From assembly GCF_000341105.1 (NCBI RefSeq), contig NZ_ANBB01000049.1, forward strand, positions 1 through 64,000: a stretch of 64,000 nucleotides of DNA, read 5' to 3'. Numbering within the stretch: position 1 is the stretch's first letter; the number at the start of each line of letters is the position of its first letter. The notes below the pieces were generated by a model. The model saw only the letters and a list, made by a program, of their open reading frames with translations, was not told the origin of the DNA and did no database searches. This DNA comes from Nocardiopsis potens DSM 45234. GTDB lineage: Bacteria > Actinomycetota > Actinomycetes > Streptosporangiales > Streptosporangiaceae. Shown here one piece after another: positions 36,354 to 44,956 of this stretch. Made by a program: the position numbers and the translations under genes.

Positions 36354-36369
36354 GACCAACCGGTCGGTC
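36354..36369. promoter_or_regulatory. TetR-type operator upstream of the dehydrogenase/ligase pair
   Basis: GACCAACCGGTCGGTC is a 16-bp palindrome with one mismatched pair. It lies about 85 bp upstream of the dehydrogenase start. ACCGGT-centred palindromes of this form are common targets of TetR regulators of acyl-CoA metabolism in actinomycetes. The orphan TetR at 38002 is a candidate binder, by inference only. Confidence 0.5.
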
Positions 36370-36467
36370 ACCAGAGGCGGCAGGGAAAACGCGGACGGGC
36401 GGCGGCCCGCGCAGGGCCGCCGCCCGCCTCGATCGGAGCGGTGAGCGGAGAGGAGCTCAGGAGGAGG

Positions 36468-37595
36468 TCAGCCGGTGGTCAGGGTGAGGCCCCACTGGCT
36501 GAGGATCGGGTTGATCGGCTGGTAGAAGGTGGTGCCGCCGGTGGAGCAGTTGCCGCTGCCGCCGGAGGTCACGCCCTGGGCCTGGCTGCCGCTGATCCAG
36601 GAGCCGCCGGAGTCGCCGGGCTCGGCGCAGACGTTGGTGCGGGTCAGGCCGTTCACCGTGCCCTGCGGGTAGCGCACCGTCTGGTTCTTCGCCTGGATGG
36701 TGCCGCAGTGCCAGCCGGTGGTGGAGCCGGAGCGGCAGATGGAGGCGCCCACGGAGGCCTCCTGGCTGCCGGTGACCAGCACCCGCCCGCCGCTGTAGTT
36801 GTTCACGTACGGGCTGGGGTTCCAGCCGGAGTTCACCCGCACCCAGCCCATGTCGCGGCCGGGGAAGATGGAGCCGGCCACGGTGCCGCTCTCGCCGGCG
36901 CCGCCGGTGACCCGGGTGCCCTGGGAGCCGCAGTGCCCGGCGGTCGCGAAGCCGCCCTGCACCGAGAACCCGATCGAGCAGCGGCTGCCGCCCGGGTAGT
37001 AGGCGTTGCCGCCGACGATGTCGCCGAAGGTCTCGGGCTGCTCGGCGCCCTCGTCGATGCGGACCGGCACGCCGTCGACGCCGGCCTCGTCCAGCAGCGT
37101 CTCGGCGGCCGCGGTCTCGCCGTCGAGCACCGTCACCACCACCTCGTTGGCGGCGGGGTCGACGTACCAGCCGGTGACCCCCTCGATCGCGGAGCCCAGC
37201 GAGGACTCCTCGGCGTTGAGGTCGGACACGGCCGAGTCCAGCTCGTCCTCGGAGGCCTCGACGACGCGGGTCTCGGCACCGGTGGCCTCGACGGCCTCGG
37301 CCGCCGCGGCGTCGGTGACCGAGACGGTCAGGACCTGGGACTCGGCGTCGAAGACGGCGCCGGCGAAGGAGCCGCCCGCGGCCTCGCGGGCCTCGGCCTC
37401 GGTGCCGCGCGCCTCGGCCTCGGCGTCGAGCAGGTCGGCCGCCTGCGAGGCGGACATGTCCAGGCCGGAGGCGAGCGCCTCGGCGGGGGAGGTGTCGGCG
37501 GCCTCGTCTGCGGAGGCCGCGGCGGGGGACGCGGCGATCATGCCCAGTGCCAGGGCCGATGCGCCGAGGAAGGAGATGTAGGGGGATTTCCGCAC
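36468..37595 (-). CDS. secreted S1E serine protease (alpha-lytic/Nocardiopsis protease type) with pro-domain
   Basis: 375 residues: signal peptide (1-29, ending AAASA), an acidic pro-domain (about 30-190) of the alpha-lytic type that acts as a folding chaperone, then a mature protease from near DIVGGNAYYPG. The triad is complete: H221 (ATAGHCG), D248 (GRDMGWVRV) and S329 (EPGDSGG). Six cysteines form the usual three disulfides (206/222, 287/297, 323/350). It closely resembles extracellular Nocardiopsis proteases. The start is GTG 37595. A catalytically dead relative lies at 49229. Confidence 0.95.
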   Translation of the reverse strand: MRKSPYISFLGASALALGMIAASPAAASADEAADTSPAEALASGLDMSASQAADLLDAEAEARGTEAEAREAAGGSFAGAVFDAESQVLTVSVTDAAAAEAVEATGAETRVVEASEDELDSAVSDLNAEESSLGSAIEGVTGWYVDPAANEVVVTVLDGETAAAETLLDEAGVDGVPVRIDEGAEQPETFGDIVGGNAYYPGGSRCSIGFSVQGGFATAGHCGSQGTRVTGGAGESGTVAGSIFPGRDMGWVRVNSGWNPSPYVNNYSGGRVLVTGSQEASVGASICRSGSTTGWHCGTIQAKNQTVRYPQGTVNGLTRTNVCAEPGDSGGSWISGSQAQGVTSGGSGNCSTGGTTFYQPINPILSQWGLTLTTG

Positions 37596-38001
37596 TGCCT
37601 TGCTCCTAGCGGGTGGAAGAAGCGAACGGTCGAGCGGTCGGGGCGCCGTCCGGTGCGACGGACGGCGGGCGCCGTCCGAAGGCCCGCTCTTGTGGGTCGG
37701 GCCTCCGGGTCACCGACGTTCGGTGAACGCTTGGCGACTATAGGGCGGCGCTGCGCGCCGCAACACGGCCCTTACGCAGCGTGCACACCCCGGGCGGGCG
37801 GCGCGGAAGCCGGGCCTGTACCGCGATTCCCCGGCAAGAGGTGCAAAGTGTCCGGATCCGGCCAACCGTCCGATACGGAGCGCATTCGCGCGCGCACCCG
37901 TCCGGGCCTGCCCGGACCGGCCGCGCCGGGGCGCCGCGGGACCCGCCGGCGGACGCCTCCCCGGACGGCGCGGCCCGGCCGGGTCGATAGGGTCGGGAGC
38001 C
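37596..38001. promoter_or_regulatory. protease/TetR divergent intergenic region
   Basis: About 400 bp. On the protease strand a TATAGT -10-like element reads at about 37738-37743, with a TTGCGG -35-like element some 15 bases further upstream. An AGGCCCG...CGGGCCT inverted repeat lies at 37680-37705 between promoter and start. No gene is supported. Confidence 0.4.
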
Positions 38002-38625
38002 GTGAGCACGAAGCAGACGCGGCTGCCGCGGGAGGTTCGCGAGCAGCAGATGATCGACGCCGCGATCCGGGTCTTCTCCCGAAGCGGGTACCACTCTGCC
38101 GGCGTCGAGGAGATCGCCGAGGCGGCCGGGATCTCCAAGCCGATGGTCTACATCTACTTCGGCTCCAAGGAGGGCGTCTTCACCGCCTGCATCCACCGCG
38201 AGGCCGACCGGCTGCTGGAGGCGGTGCGCGCCGCCGTCGAACCGGACGCCGCCCCCGAGCAGCGGCTGTGGGCCGGGCTCCAGGCCTTCTTCCAGTTCGT
38301 CGCGGACAACAGGGAGAGCTGGATCGTCCTCTACCAGCAGGCCCGCACCGAGGGGCAGCCCTTCTCCACCGAGGTCTTCCAGGTCCGCTGCCGGGTGATG
38401 GAGGAGATCACCGCGCTGGTCGTCTCCTCGACCCGCTCCGCGGAGGGCGGCCTGGTCTCCGAGACCGACGCCGAGATCCTCGCGCACATCGCCGCGGGCG
38501 CCGCCGACTCCCTCACCGACTGGCTCCTCGCCCACCCCGAGGAGACCCCGGAGACCCTCACCCGCCGCGTCATCGGCCTGGCCGTCACCGCCGCCCGCCG
38601 CCACGCCGAGCCCGCCGGAACCTGA
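38002..38625 (+). CDS. TetR-family transcriptional regulator
   Basis: 207 residues from GTG 38002, preceded by GGGAG. The HTH is YHSAGVEEIAEAAGISKPMV followed by YIYFGSKEGVF. The C-terminal helical domain (LFQFVADNRESWIVLYQQ-like, residues 90-120) resembles TetR_C domains that bind acyl-CoA or hydrophobic ligands. It is divergent from the protease and not in an operon; it may control the ligase/dehydrogenase pair through the palindrome at 36354, but that is speculative. Confidence 0.88.
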   Translation: MSTKQTRLPREVREQQMIDAAIRVFSRSGYHSAGVEEIAEAAGISKPMVYIYFGSKEGVFTACIHREADRLLEAVRAAVEPDAAPEQRLWAGLQAFFQFVADNRESWIVLYQQARTEGQPFSTEVFQVRCRVMEEITALVVSSTRSAEGGLVSETDAEILAHIAAGAADSLTDWLLAHPEETPETLTRRVIGLAVTAARRHAEPAGT

Positions 38626-38674
38626 CGGCGCCGGCGGGGCCGCCCGCCCCGGCAGGCCCGGCCCCCGCTCGGGG

Positions 38675-40209
38675 TCAGCGCCTGGTCAGGGCGAACCACA
38701 TGCGCATCCGCTGCTCCGGGTCGGACAGGTCGATGCCCAGGTCGCGCTCGATCCGGCCGATCCGGTAGCGCACGCTGTTGCGGTGCGCGCCGAGGTCGGC
38801 GGCGGTCCGGTCCCAGTTGCCGTTCCGCGCCAGCCAGGCGTGCAGCGTCGCGCGGAGCACCGCCGCATCGGGGGTGTCGGCGGCCAGGGCGCCCAGCACC
38901 CGCTCGGCCGCGTCCCGCGCCGCGGCCTCGGGGAACAGTGCGTCGAACGGGTCGGCCCGCTCCCGGGCGAGCAGCGGGCGGTCCGCGGCGCGCGCCCGGA
39001 CCAGCAGCGCCTCCGCCTCCCGGGCGGCCGCCGCCAGCTCCTCCGGCGGGGCGGCGCGGCTCAGCGCACCGAGCCAGCCGCGCTTGTGCAGCGCGTCCAG
39101 CAGGTCGGCGCGGTCCTCCTCGCCGCCGGCCCCGCCGACGACCGCGCGCAGCCGGTCCCGGCCCGCTTCGACCACCTCGCTGCCCAGCAGCGCGGCGGCC
39201 TCCGCGGCGGCGGCCGGCCGCCGGCCGGACCGGGCCGCGTAGAGCACCCGGAACCCGCCGTCCGCGCCCTCCCCGACCGCCCCCCGGTCGGCGTCGGCGG
39301 AGTCCGCCCCCGGCGGCGGGGCCAGCAGCGCGGCCAGCTCCGCGCCCGGCGCCGGGCCGCCGTCCAGCAGCAGCCGGCAGAGCAGCGGACCGGCCGCGGA
39401 CCGGCCGTCGCCGTCCCGGGAGAGCAGCCCGAGCAGCGCCACGGCGGTGCCCAGCACCGCGCGGTCGGTGGCGGTCAGCGCGTCGGGCCGGCCGACGACC
39501 AGCACCTCGCGGCTCCGCCCGCCGACCGCGTGCAGGAACACCTCGTCCGAGCCCAGCCGGGACTTGGCGCTGCGCGGGCCGCGCGGCTCGCGCAGCCGGG
39601 CCGCCAGCTCGGAGACCTCGCCGCGGAGCGGCGGGTGCGCCCCGGAGCGCGCCGCCTCGCCGGAGCCGCCGAGCAGCACCGACCAGCAGTCCAGCGCCCC
39701 GGAGAGGGTGCCGAGCACCCGCTCGGCCGGGGCGGGCGCGGTCACCGAGCGGACCAGGGCGCGGTGCGCCTCGCTCAGCCGGCGCATCGCCTCCACGTGC
39801 CGGGCCTCCAGCAGCTCGCCGACGGCGCGGCCGACCGCGACGAACGGCGTCTCCCGGGCGACCTCCACCAGCGCCAGCCCGTGCTCGCCGCACCGCTGCA
39901 CCAGGGCGGCCGGGACCTCGTCGAAGACCGGGGTCACCCCGAACCCGAGGGCGCCGGCCCCCGCGTCGACCAGCACCCGGACGAAGCGCTCCAGCTCCTC
40001 GGGGGAGGTGGACATGTTCACCCCGGCGGTCAGCACCAGCTCGCCGCCGTCCAGGTAGGGGGCGGGGTCGCGCAGCTCGCTCACCGCCGCCCAGCGGATC
40101 CGCGGATCGGGGCCGGGCGGCAGCACGATCGGCCGCAGCCCCAGGTCGCGCCGGTCGAGCAGGCTCTGCAGCTCTGCAGCGGAATGCTCCGGCGGTCGTC
40201 CTCGCGCAC
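38675..40209 (-). pseudogene. PucR-family regulator, frameshifted near its N-terminus
   Basis: The C-terminal 483 residues (from GTG 40126) form a PucR-type regulator: N-terminal PucR sensory domain (RWAAVSELRDPAPYLDGGEL, VLTAG), middle region, and C-terminal HTH_30 (NWDRTAADLGAHRNSVRYRI). The expected first residues lie in another frame: GTG 40209, seven bases after AGGAGG, encodes VREDDRRSIPLQS. Exactly there an 8-bp tandem duplication (40164-40179) shifts the frame. Removing one copy gives a continuous 508-residue protein reading SIPLQSLLDRRDLGLRPIVL. So the gene is either inactivated, switchable or started downstream. It is divergent from the ureohydrolase operon, its likely target. Confidence 0.8.
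40164..40179. repeat. 8-bp tandem duplication causing the PucR frameshift
   Basis: CTCTGCAG occurs twice in direct succession (40164-40171 and 40172-40179). Loss of one unit restores a PucR N-terminus in frame with the upstream ribosome site and start. Confidence 0.8.
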
Positions 40210-40452
40210 GGGCGGCCCTCCTCTCCCTCGGCTCGCGGCCCCCGCCCCGGCCGGGAACCCGCCCGGCCCCATGATCCTCCAGGCAGGGGGCGCGGTCGAC
40301 CTGCTCCGCGCGGTACCGGCCCCGGGCCGCCGGGGCCCGGCGCTCTGCCGCCGCGCTGTTTCCGCCGGGTTTCGGCGGGGCGCGCCCGGGTGCCCCGGCG
40401 GTGCGAAAAGTACGGAGAACGCGCCCCGACTGTACTGAACATCCAGTTACAG

Positions 40453-40468
40453 GACGGCTTATGCCGTC
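40453..40468. promoter_or_regulatory. palindrome in the symporter operon promoter
   Basis: GACGGC-TTAT-GCCGTC, with perfect 6-bp arms, lies 90 bp upstream of the symporter start in a locally AT-richer stretch (40430-40480). It is a candidate operator for the adjacent PucR regulator, or a hairpin in the leader RNA. Confidence 0.5.
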
Positions 40469-40557
40469 TTAACGTGCAGAGATCGGGTGACCTGCGCCTC
40501 TGGGGCGGGTCATCCGGGCCACCCTCGGTCCCCCGCCCCCGCGAGCAAGGAGCACCC

Positions 40558-42051
40558 ATGACGATCGACGTCGCGGTGGTCGCGCTGTACCTGTGCGGCA
40601 TGGTCGGACTCGGCTGGTGGGGCATGCGCCGCACCCGGAACCGCTCCGACTACCTGGTCGCCGGGCGCCGGCTCGGCGTGGTGATGTACTCCGGCACGAT
40701 GGCCGCCGTCGTCCTGGGCGGCGCCTCCACCATCGGGGGCATCGGCCTCGGCTACACCTACGGCCTCTCCGGCGCCTGGATGGTCGGCGCGATCGGCATC
40801 GGGATCATCCTGCTGCACGCCTTCTTCGCCCGCCGCATCTCCCGGCTGAAGGTCTACACCGTCGCCGAGATGCTGGACCTGCGCTACGGCGGCAACTCCC
40901 GCGCGGTGTCCGGGCTGGTCATGTGGGGCTACACCTTCATGCTCACGGTCCCCTCCACGCTGGCCTTCTCCACCGTGTTCAGCGGCCTGTTCGACATGCC
41001 GCGCACCGCGGCGATCATCCTCGGCGGCGCGATCGTGGTCGGCTACTCCGCCCTCGGCGGCATGTGGTCGGTGACCATGACCGACATGGCGCAGTTCGTG
41101 ATCAAGACGATCGGCCTGCTGCTCATCCTCACCCCGGTCGCCGTCTGGCACGCCGGCGGGTTCTCCGGCATGCACGAGGCGCTCGGCGACGCCCACTTCG
41201 AGCCGTTCGCCATCGGCGGCGGCACCATCGCCACCTACTTCCTCATCTACGCCCTGGGCATCCTCATCGGGCAGGACATCTGGCAGCGCGTGTTCACCGG
41301 GCGCAACGACCGCACCGTCACCGGCGGCGGCCTCGGCGCCGGCGTCTACTGCCTGGTCTACGCGGTGGCCGGCGCGCTGATCGGCACCGCCGCCGCGGTG
41401 CTCTTCCCGGACCTGGCCAACCCCGACGACGCGTTCACCCTGATGGTCTCCGACACCCTGCCCGTCGGCCTGGCCGGCCTGGTGCTCGCCGCCGCGCTGT
41501 CCGCGGTGATGTCCACCGCCAGCGGCGCCCTGATCGCCTGCTCCGCGGTGACCTCCACCGACCTGTGGCCGCAGCTGCGCCGGCTGTGGGCCCGCGACGG
41601 CGCCGAGGCCGGCCACGAGGGCGGGCCCGCCGACGAGGTCGCCTCCAACCGGATCTTCACCCTCGTCCTGGGCGTCGCCTCGATCGGGGTGTCGCTGCTG
41701 GTCGACGACGTGGTCGCGGGCCTCACCGTGGCCTACAACATCCTGGTCGGCGGCCTGCTGGTGGCCATCCTCGGCGGGCTGGTGTGGAAGCGCGGCAACC
41801 GCACCGGCGCGCTCGCCTCGATGCTGGCCGGCTCGGTCACCGTCATCGCCACCATGGTCGCCAAGGGCATGACCGCCAACGAGCCCATCTACTACGGCCT
41901 GGGCGTGGCGCTGGTCGTCTACGTCGCGGTCAGCCTCGCCACCAGGCCCACCGACCCCGCGGTGCTCGCCGCCTGGCAGCGCCGGGTCCGCGGCGAGGAG
42001 ACGGCGCCCGAGCCCGAGGACGGCGCCGCCCCCGTGCCCGCCGCCGACTGA
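40558..42051 (+). CDS. sodium:solute symporter (SSS family)
   Basis: 497 residues from ATG 40558 after AAGGAGC. About 13 hydrophobic helices are visible. The segment RNRSDYLVAGRRLGVVMYSG followed by TMAAVVLGGASTIGGIGLGY is the SSS signature near the first Na+ site, and ALSAVMSTASGALIACSAV is the helix-8 region with Ser/Thr Na2-site residues. SSS members import sugars, proline, pantothenate or related solutes with Na+. It is first in the operon with ureohydrolase, ThDP decarboxylase and aldehyde dehydrogenase, so a guanidino compound such as arginine or a derivative is the likely cargo (inference). Confidence 0.9.
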   Translation: MTIDVAVVALYLCGMVGLGWWGMRRTRNRSDYLVAGRRLGVVMYSGTMAAVVLGGASTIGGIGLGYTYGLSGAWMVGAIGIGIILLHAFFARRISRLKVYTVAEMLDLRYGGNSRAVSGLVMWGYTFMLTVPSTLAFSTVFSGLFDMPRTAAIILGGAIVVGYSALGGMWSVTMTDMAQFVIKTIGLLLILTPVAVWHAGGFSGMHEALGDAHFEPFAIGGGTIATYFLIYALGILIGQDIWQRVFTGRNDRTVTGGGLGAGVYCLVYAVAGALIGTAAAVLFPDLANPDDAFTLMVSDTLPVGLAGLVLAAALSAVMSTASGALIACSAVTSTDLWPQLRRLWARDGAEAGHEGGPADEVASNRIFTLVLGVASIGVSLLVDDVVAGLTVAYNILVGGLLVAILGGLVWKRGNRTGALASMLAGSVTVIATMVAKGMTANEPIYYGLGVALVVYVAVSLATRPTDPAVLAAWQRRVRGEETAPEPEDGAAPVPAAD

Positions 42052-42141
42052 CCCCTTCCCCCCACCCCCGTCCGGGCCGCAGGCCCGGACCGCCCGCACG
42101 CCCCGCCCCGGCCCCCGGGGCCGGGCCCCGACAGAAAGGCG

Positions 42142-43098
42142 ATGACAGCGATGTCCGCACCGATCGGCCCCACCGACTCCAGCCGCGTCCCCCGGTTCGC
42201 CGGCCCGGCCACCTTCGCCCGGCTGCCCAGGCTGGACCAGGTCGACCACGCCGGGATCGCGGTCGTCGGCGTGCCGTTCGACACCGGCGTCTCCTACCGG
42301 CCCGGCGCCCGCTTCGGCCCCTCCTCCATCCGCGAGGCCAGCCGCCTGCTCCGCCCCTACAACCCCGGCCTGGACGTGTCCCCCTTCGCCGAGGTGCAGG
42401 TGGCCGACGGCGGCGACATCGCGGTCAACCCCTTCTCCATCGGCGACGCGGTGGAGACCGTCCAGGAGGCCGCCACCGGGTTCGCCCGGGCCGGCACCCG
42501 GCTGGTCACCCTCGGCGGCGACCACACCATCGCGCTGCCGCTGCTGCGCGCGCTGCACGCCCAGCACGGCCCGATCGCGATGCTCCACTTCGACGCGCAC
42601 CTGGACACCTGGGACACCTACTTCGGCGAGCCCTACACCCACGGCACCCCGTTCCGCCGCGCCGTGGAGGAGGGCATCCTGGACACCGAGGCGATCAGCC
42701 ACGTCGGCACCCGCGGCCCGCTCTACGGAAAGAAGGACCTGGAGGACGACCGCCGCTTCGGCTTCGGCATCGTCACCTCCGCCGACGTGATGCGCAAGGG
42801 CGTCGACGAGATCACCGACGCGCTCCGCCAGCGGATCGGGAACCGGCCGCTGTACGTCTCGGTGGACATCGACGTCCTCGACCCGGCGCACGCCCCCGGC
42901 ACCGGCACCCCGGAGGCCGGCGGCCTGACCAGCCGCGAACTGCTGGAGATCCTGCGCGGGCTGTCCGGCTGCAACCTGGTCGGCGCCGACGTGGTGGAGG
43001 TCGCCCCGGCCTACGACCACGCCCAGATCACCGCCACCGCCGCCTCGCACGTCGCCTACGACCTGGTCAGCGTCCTGGCGCTGAACAAGGGCGCCTGA
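42142..43098 (+). CDS. agmatinase/guanidinobutyrase-type ureohydrolase
   Basis: 318 residues. The binuclear Mn2+ site is complete: H128 (GGDHTIALP), D151, H153 and D155 ([10 protein letters not shown]), D242 and D244 ([14 protein letters not shown]). The enzyme hydrolyses a guanidino group to an amine plus urea. Family sequence alone does not separate agmatinase from 4-guanidinobutyrase. Its position between a transporter and a ThDP decarboxylase/aldehyde dehydrogenase pair favours 4-guanidinobutyrase (GbuA-like) giving GABA and urea. No arginine decarboxylase is present to feed agmatinase. The start is ATG 42142 or 42151. Confidence 0.92.
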   Translation: MTAMSAPIGPTDSSRVPRFAGPATFARLPRLDQVDHAGIAVVGVPFDTGVSYRPGARFGPSSIREASRLLRPYNPGLDVSPFAEVQVADGGDIAVNPFSIGDAVETVQEAATGFARAGTRLVTLGGDHTIALPLLRALHAQHGPIAMLHFDAHLDTWDTYFGEPYTHGTPFRRAVEEGILDTEAISHVGTRGPLYGKKDLEDDRRFGFGIVTSADVMRKGVDEITDALRQRIGNRPLYVSVDIDVLDPAHAPGTGTPEAGGLTSRELLEILRGLSGCNLVGADVVEVAPAYDHAQITATAASHVAYDLVSVLALNKGA

Positions 43099-43116
43099 CC
43101 CGGGCGACGAGCACGC

Positions 43117-43143
43117 GACCGCGCGGCCCCGCGCCGCGCGGTC
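43117..43143. terminator. intra-operon hairpin
   Basis: GACCGCGCGG (43117-43126) pairs perfectly with CCGCGCGGTC (43134-43143), and the inner bases extend the stem. It lies between the ureohydrolase and decarboxylase genes and may attenuate or stabilise operon mRNA rather than terminate it. Confidence 0.5.
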
Positions 43144-43207
43144 CCGGCCGCCCGGCACCGGCGCGGCCGCCCCGGCCACACCTCCACCCGAAAGGCGGAC
43201 GACCACC

Positions 43208-44836
43208 GTGACCCGACCCCGCAACGGCGGCGACCTGGCCGTCGAGACGCTCATCGCGCTCGGCGCCCGGACCGCCTTCGGCATCCCCGGGCAGCACGCC
43301 CTCGGCCTGTTCGACGCCCTGCAGGCCCGGCCCGAGGTGCGGTTCGTCTCCAGCCGGGTGGAGAACAACGCCGCGTTCGCCGCCGACGGCCACGCCCGGC
43401 TGACCGGGCAGGTCACCCCGCTGCTGGTCTCCACCGGCCCGGGCGCCCTGCTCACCCTGGCCTCGCTGCAGGAGTCCGCCGCGGCCTCCGCCCCCGTGCT
43501 CTGCATCAGCAGCCAGATCCCCACCGAGGGGCTGGGCGGCGCCCGCAAGGGCTTCCTGCACGAGCTGCCCGACCAGCCCGGGGTCGCCCGCGGCGTGGTG
43601 AAATCGGTGCACACCGTGCGCCGCGCCGGGCAGATCCCCTCGGCGATCGAGGCGGCCTGGCGCAGCGCCGCGGCCGCCCCCGCAGGCCCGGTCTGGGTGG
43701 AGATCCCCCAGGACGTGCTGCTGGCCCCCACCGACGTGCCGGAGGTCGCCCCCGGCGGCGTCGACGGCACCCCGGCGCCGCTGGAGCCCCGCCCGGAACT
43801 GGTCGAGGAGGCCGTCCGGCTGCTCGACGCCGCCCGCCGCCCCGCGGTACTGGCCGGCGGCGGGGTGTCCCGCGCCGGCGCCCAGGGGGCGCTGCTCCGC
43901 CTGGCCGAGCGGCTCCAGGCCCCGGTCGCCTGCACCTTCGGCGGCAAGGACGCCTTCCCCTGGGAGCACCCGCTGTCGCTGCAGTCCTGGCTGGAGGACC
44001 GGCACACCACCGACTACCTGGAATCGGCCGACGTGCTGCTGGTGGTCGGCTCCGGACTCGGCGAGCTGTCCAGCAACTACCACACCATGGCGCCGCGCGG
44101 CCGGGTCGTGCAGATCGAGGCCGACCTGGGCAAGCTGGAGTCCAACATCCCCGCGCTGGCGGTGCACGCCGACGCGGCGGCCGCCCTGGAGGCGCTGGCC
44201 GACCGGGTCGCCGCCCGGGAGCGCTCGGCCCGGGCCGAGGCCGAGGCCGCCGAGGTCAAGGGAAAGGTCGCGGCCCGGCTGGCCGGCCAGGACCTGGACA
44301 CCGAGCAGCGGGTGCTCGCGGCGGTGCGCGACGCCCTGCCGGACGGCGCCCCCTCCTACTGGGACATGACCATCCTCGCCTACTGGGCCTGGTCGGCCTG
44401 GGACCCGCGCGGCGGCGCCGTGCACAGCGCCCAGGGCACCGGCGGGCTGGGCTACGGCCTGCCCGCGGCGCTCGGCGCGGCCGCCGGCCACGACGGCCCG
44501 GTGCTAGCGGTCTCCGGCGACGGCGGCGCGATGTACGGCATCGCCGAACTGGCCACCGCCCGCCAGCACGACCTCGACGTCACCTGGCTCATCGTGGACG
44601 ACGGCGGCTACGGCATCCTCCGCGAGTACATGAACGACGCCTTCGGCAGCGCCTCGCACACCGAGCTGGCCCGCCCCGACTTCACCGCGCTGGCCACCGC
44701 GTTCGGCGTCCCCGCGGTGCGCACCACGGTGGAGCGGCTCGCCGGCGACCTGAAGTCCGCGCTGGCCGCCCCCGGCCCGAGCGTGGTCGTGCTCCCGGCC
44801 CTGCTGCGCATGTTCGCCCCGACCCACCGGGACTGA
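43208..44836 (+). CDS. ThDP-dependent 2-keto acid decarboxylase (AruI-like, candidate 2-ketoarginine decarboxylase)
   Basis: 542 residues with the three-domain fold of acetolactate synthase-like enzymes. The catalytic Glu lies in SSRVENNAAFAADGHAR. The ThDP/Mg2+ motif is SGDGGAMYGIAELATARQHD ending VDDGGYGIL. Homologues include acetolactate synthase, benzoylformate decarboxylase and Pseudomonas AruI. No small regulatory subunit (ilvN) and no branched-chain genes are nearby. A ureohydrolase before and an aldehyde dehydrogenase after match the AruI/GbuA/KauB logic: 2-ketoarginine to 4-guanidinobutyraldehyde plus CO2. Functional assignment is inference from context. Confidence 0.78.
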   Translation: MTRPRNGGDLAVETLIALGARTAFGIPGQHALGLFDALQARPEVRFVSSRVENNAAFAADGHARLTGQVTPLLVSTGPGALLTLASLQESAAASAPVLCISSQIPTEGLGGARKGFLHELPDQPGVARGVVKSVHTVRRAGQIPSAIEAAWRSAAAAPAGPVWVEIPQDVLLAPTDVPEVAPGGVDGTPAPLEPRPELVEEAVRLLDAARRPAVLAGGGVSRAGAQGALLRLAERLQAPVACTFGGKDAFPWEHPLSLQSWLEDRHTTDYLESADVLLVVGSGLGELSSNYHTMAPRGRVVQIEADLGKLESNIPALAVHADAAAALEALADRVAARERSARAEAEAAEVKGKVAARLAGQDLDTEQRVLAAVRDALPDGAPSYWDMTILAYWAWSAWDPRGGAVHSAQGTGGLGYGLPAALGAAAGHDGPVLAVSGDGGAMYGIAELATARQHDLDVTWLIVDDGGYGILREYMNDAFGSASHTELARPDFTALATAFGVPAVRTTVERLAGDLKSALAAPGPSVVVLPALLRMFAPTHRD

Positions 44837-44956
44837 CCCCGCCCCCGGACGGCCGGGGCGGAGCGGCCCGGGCGCGGCCGCCCGGCACCCCGGCCCGCGG
44901 GCGCACCCCGACCCGTCCCCGCAACCGACGCCCCGACCCAGATGAGGACCGCGACC

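Noticed and set aside
43208-44836. Acetolactate synthase large subunit for branched-chain amino acids
   Set aside because: No ilvN, ilvC or leu genes accompany it, and its neighbours are a ureohydrolase and an aldehyde dehydrogenase.
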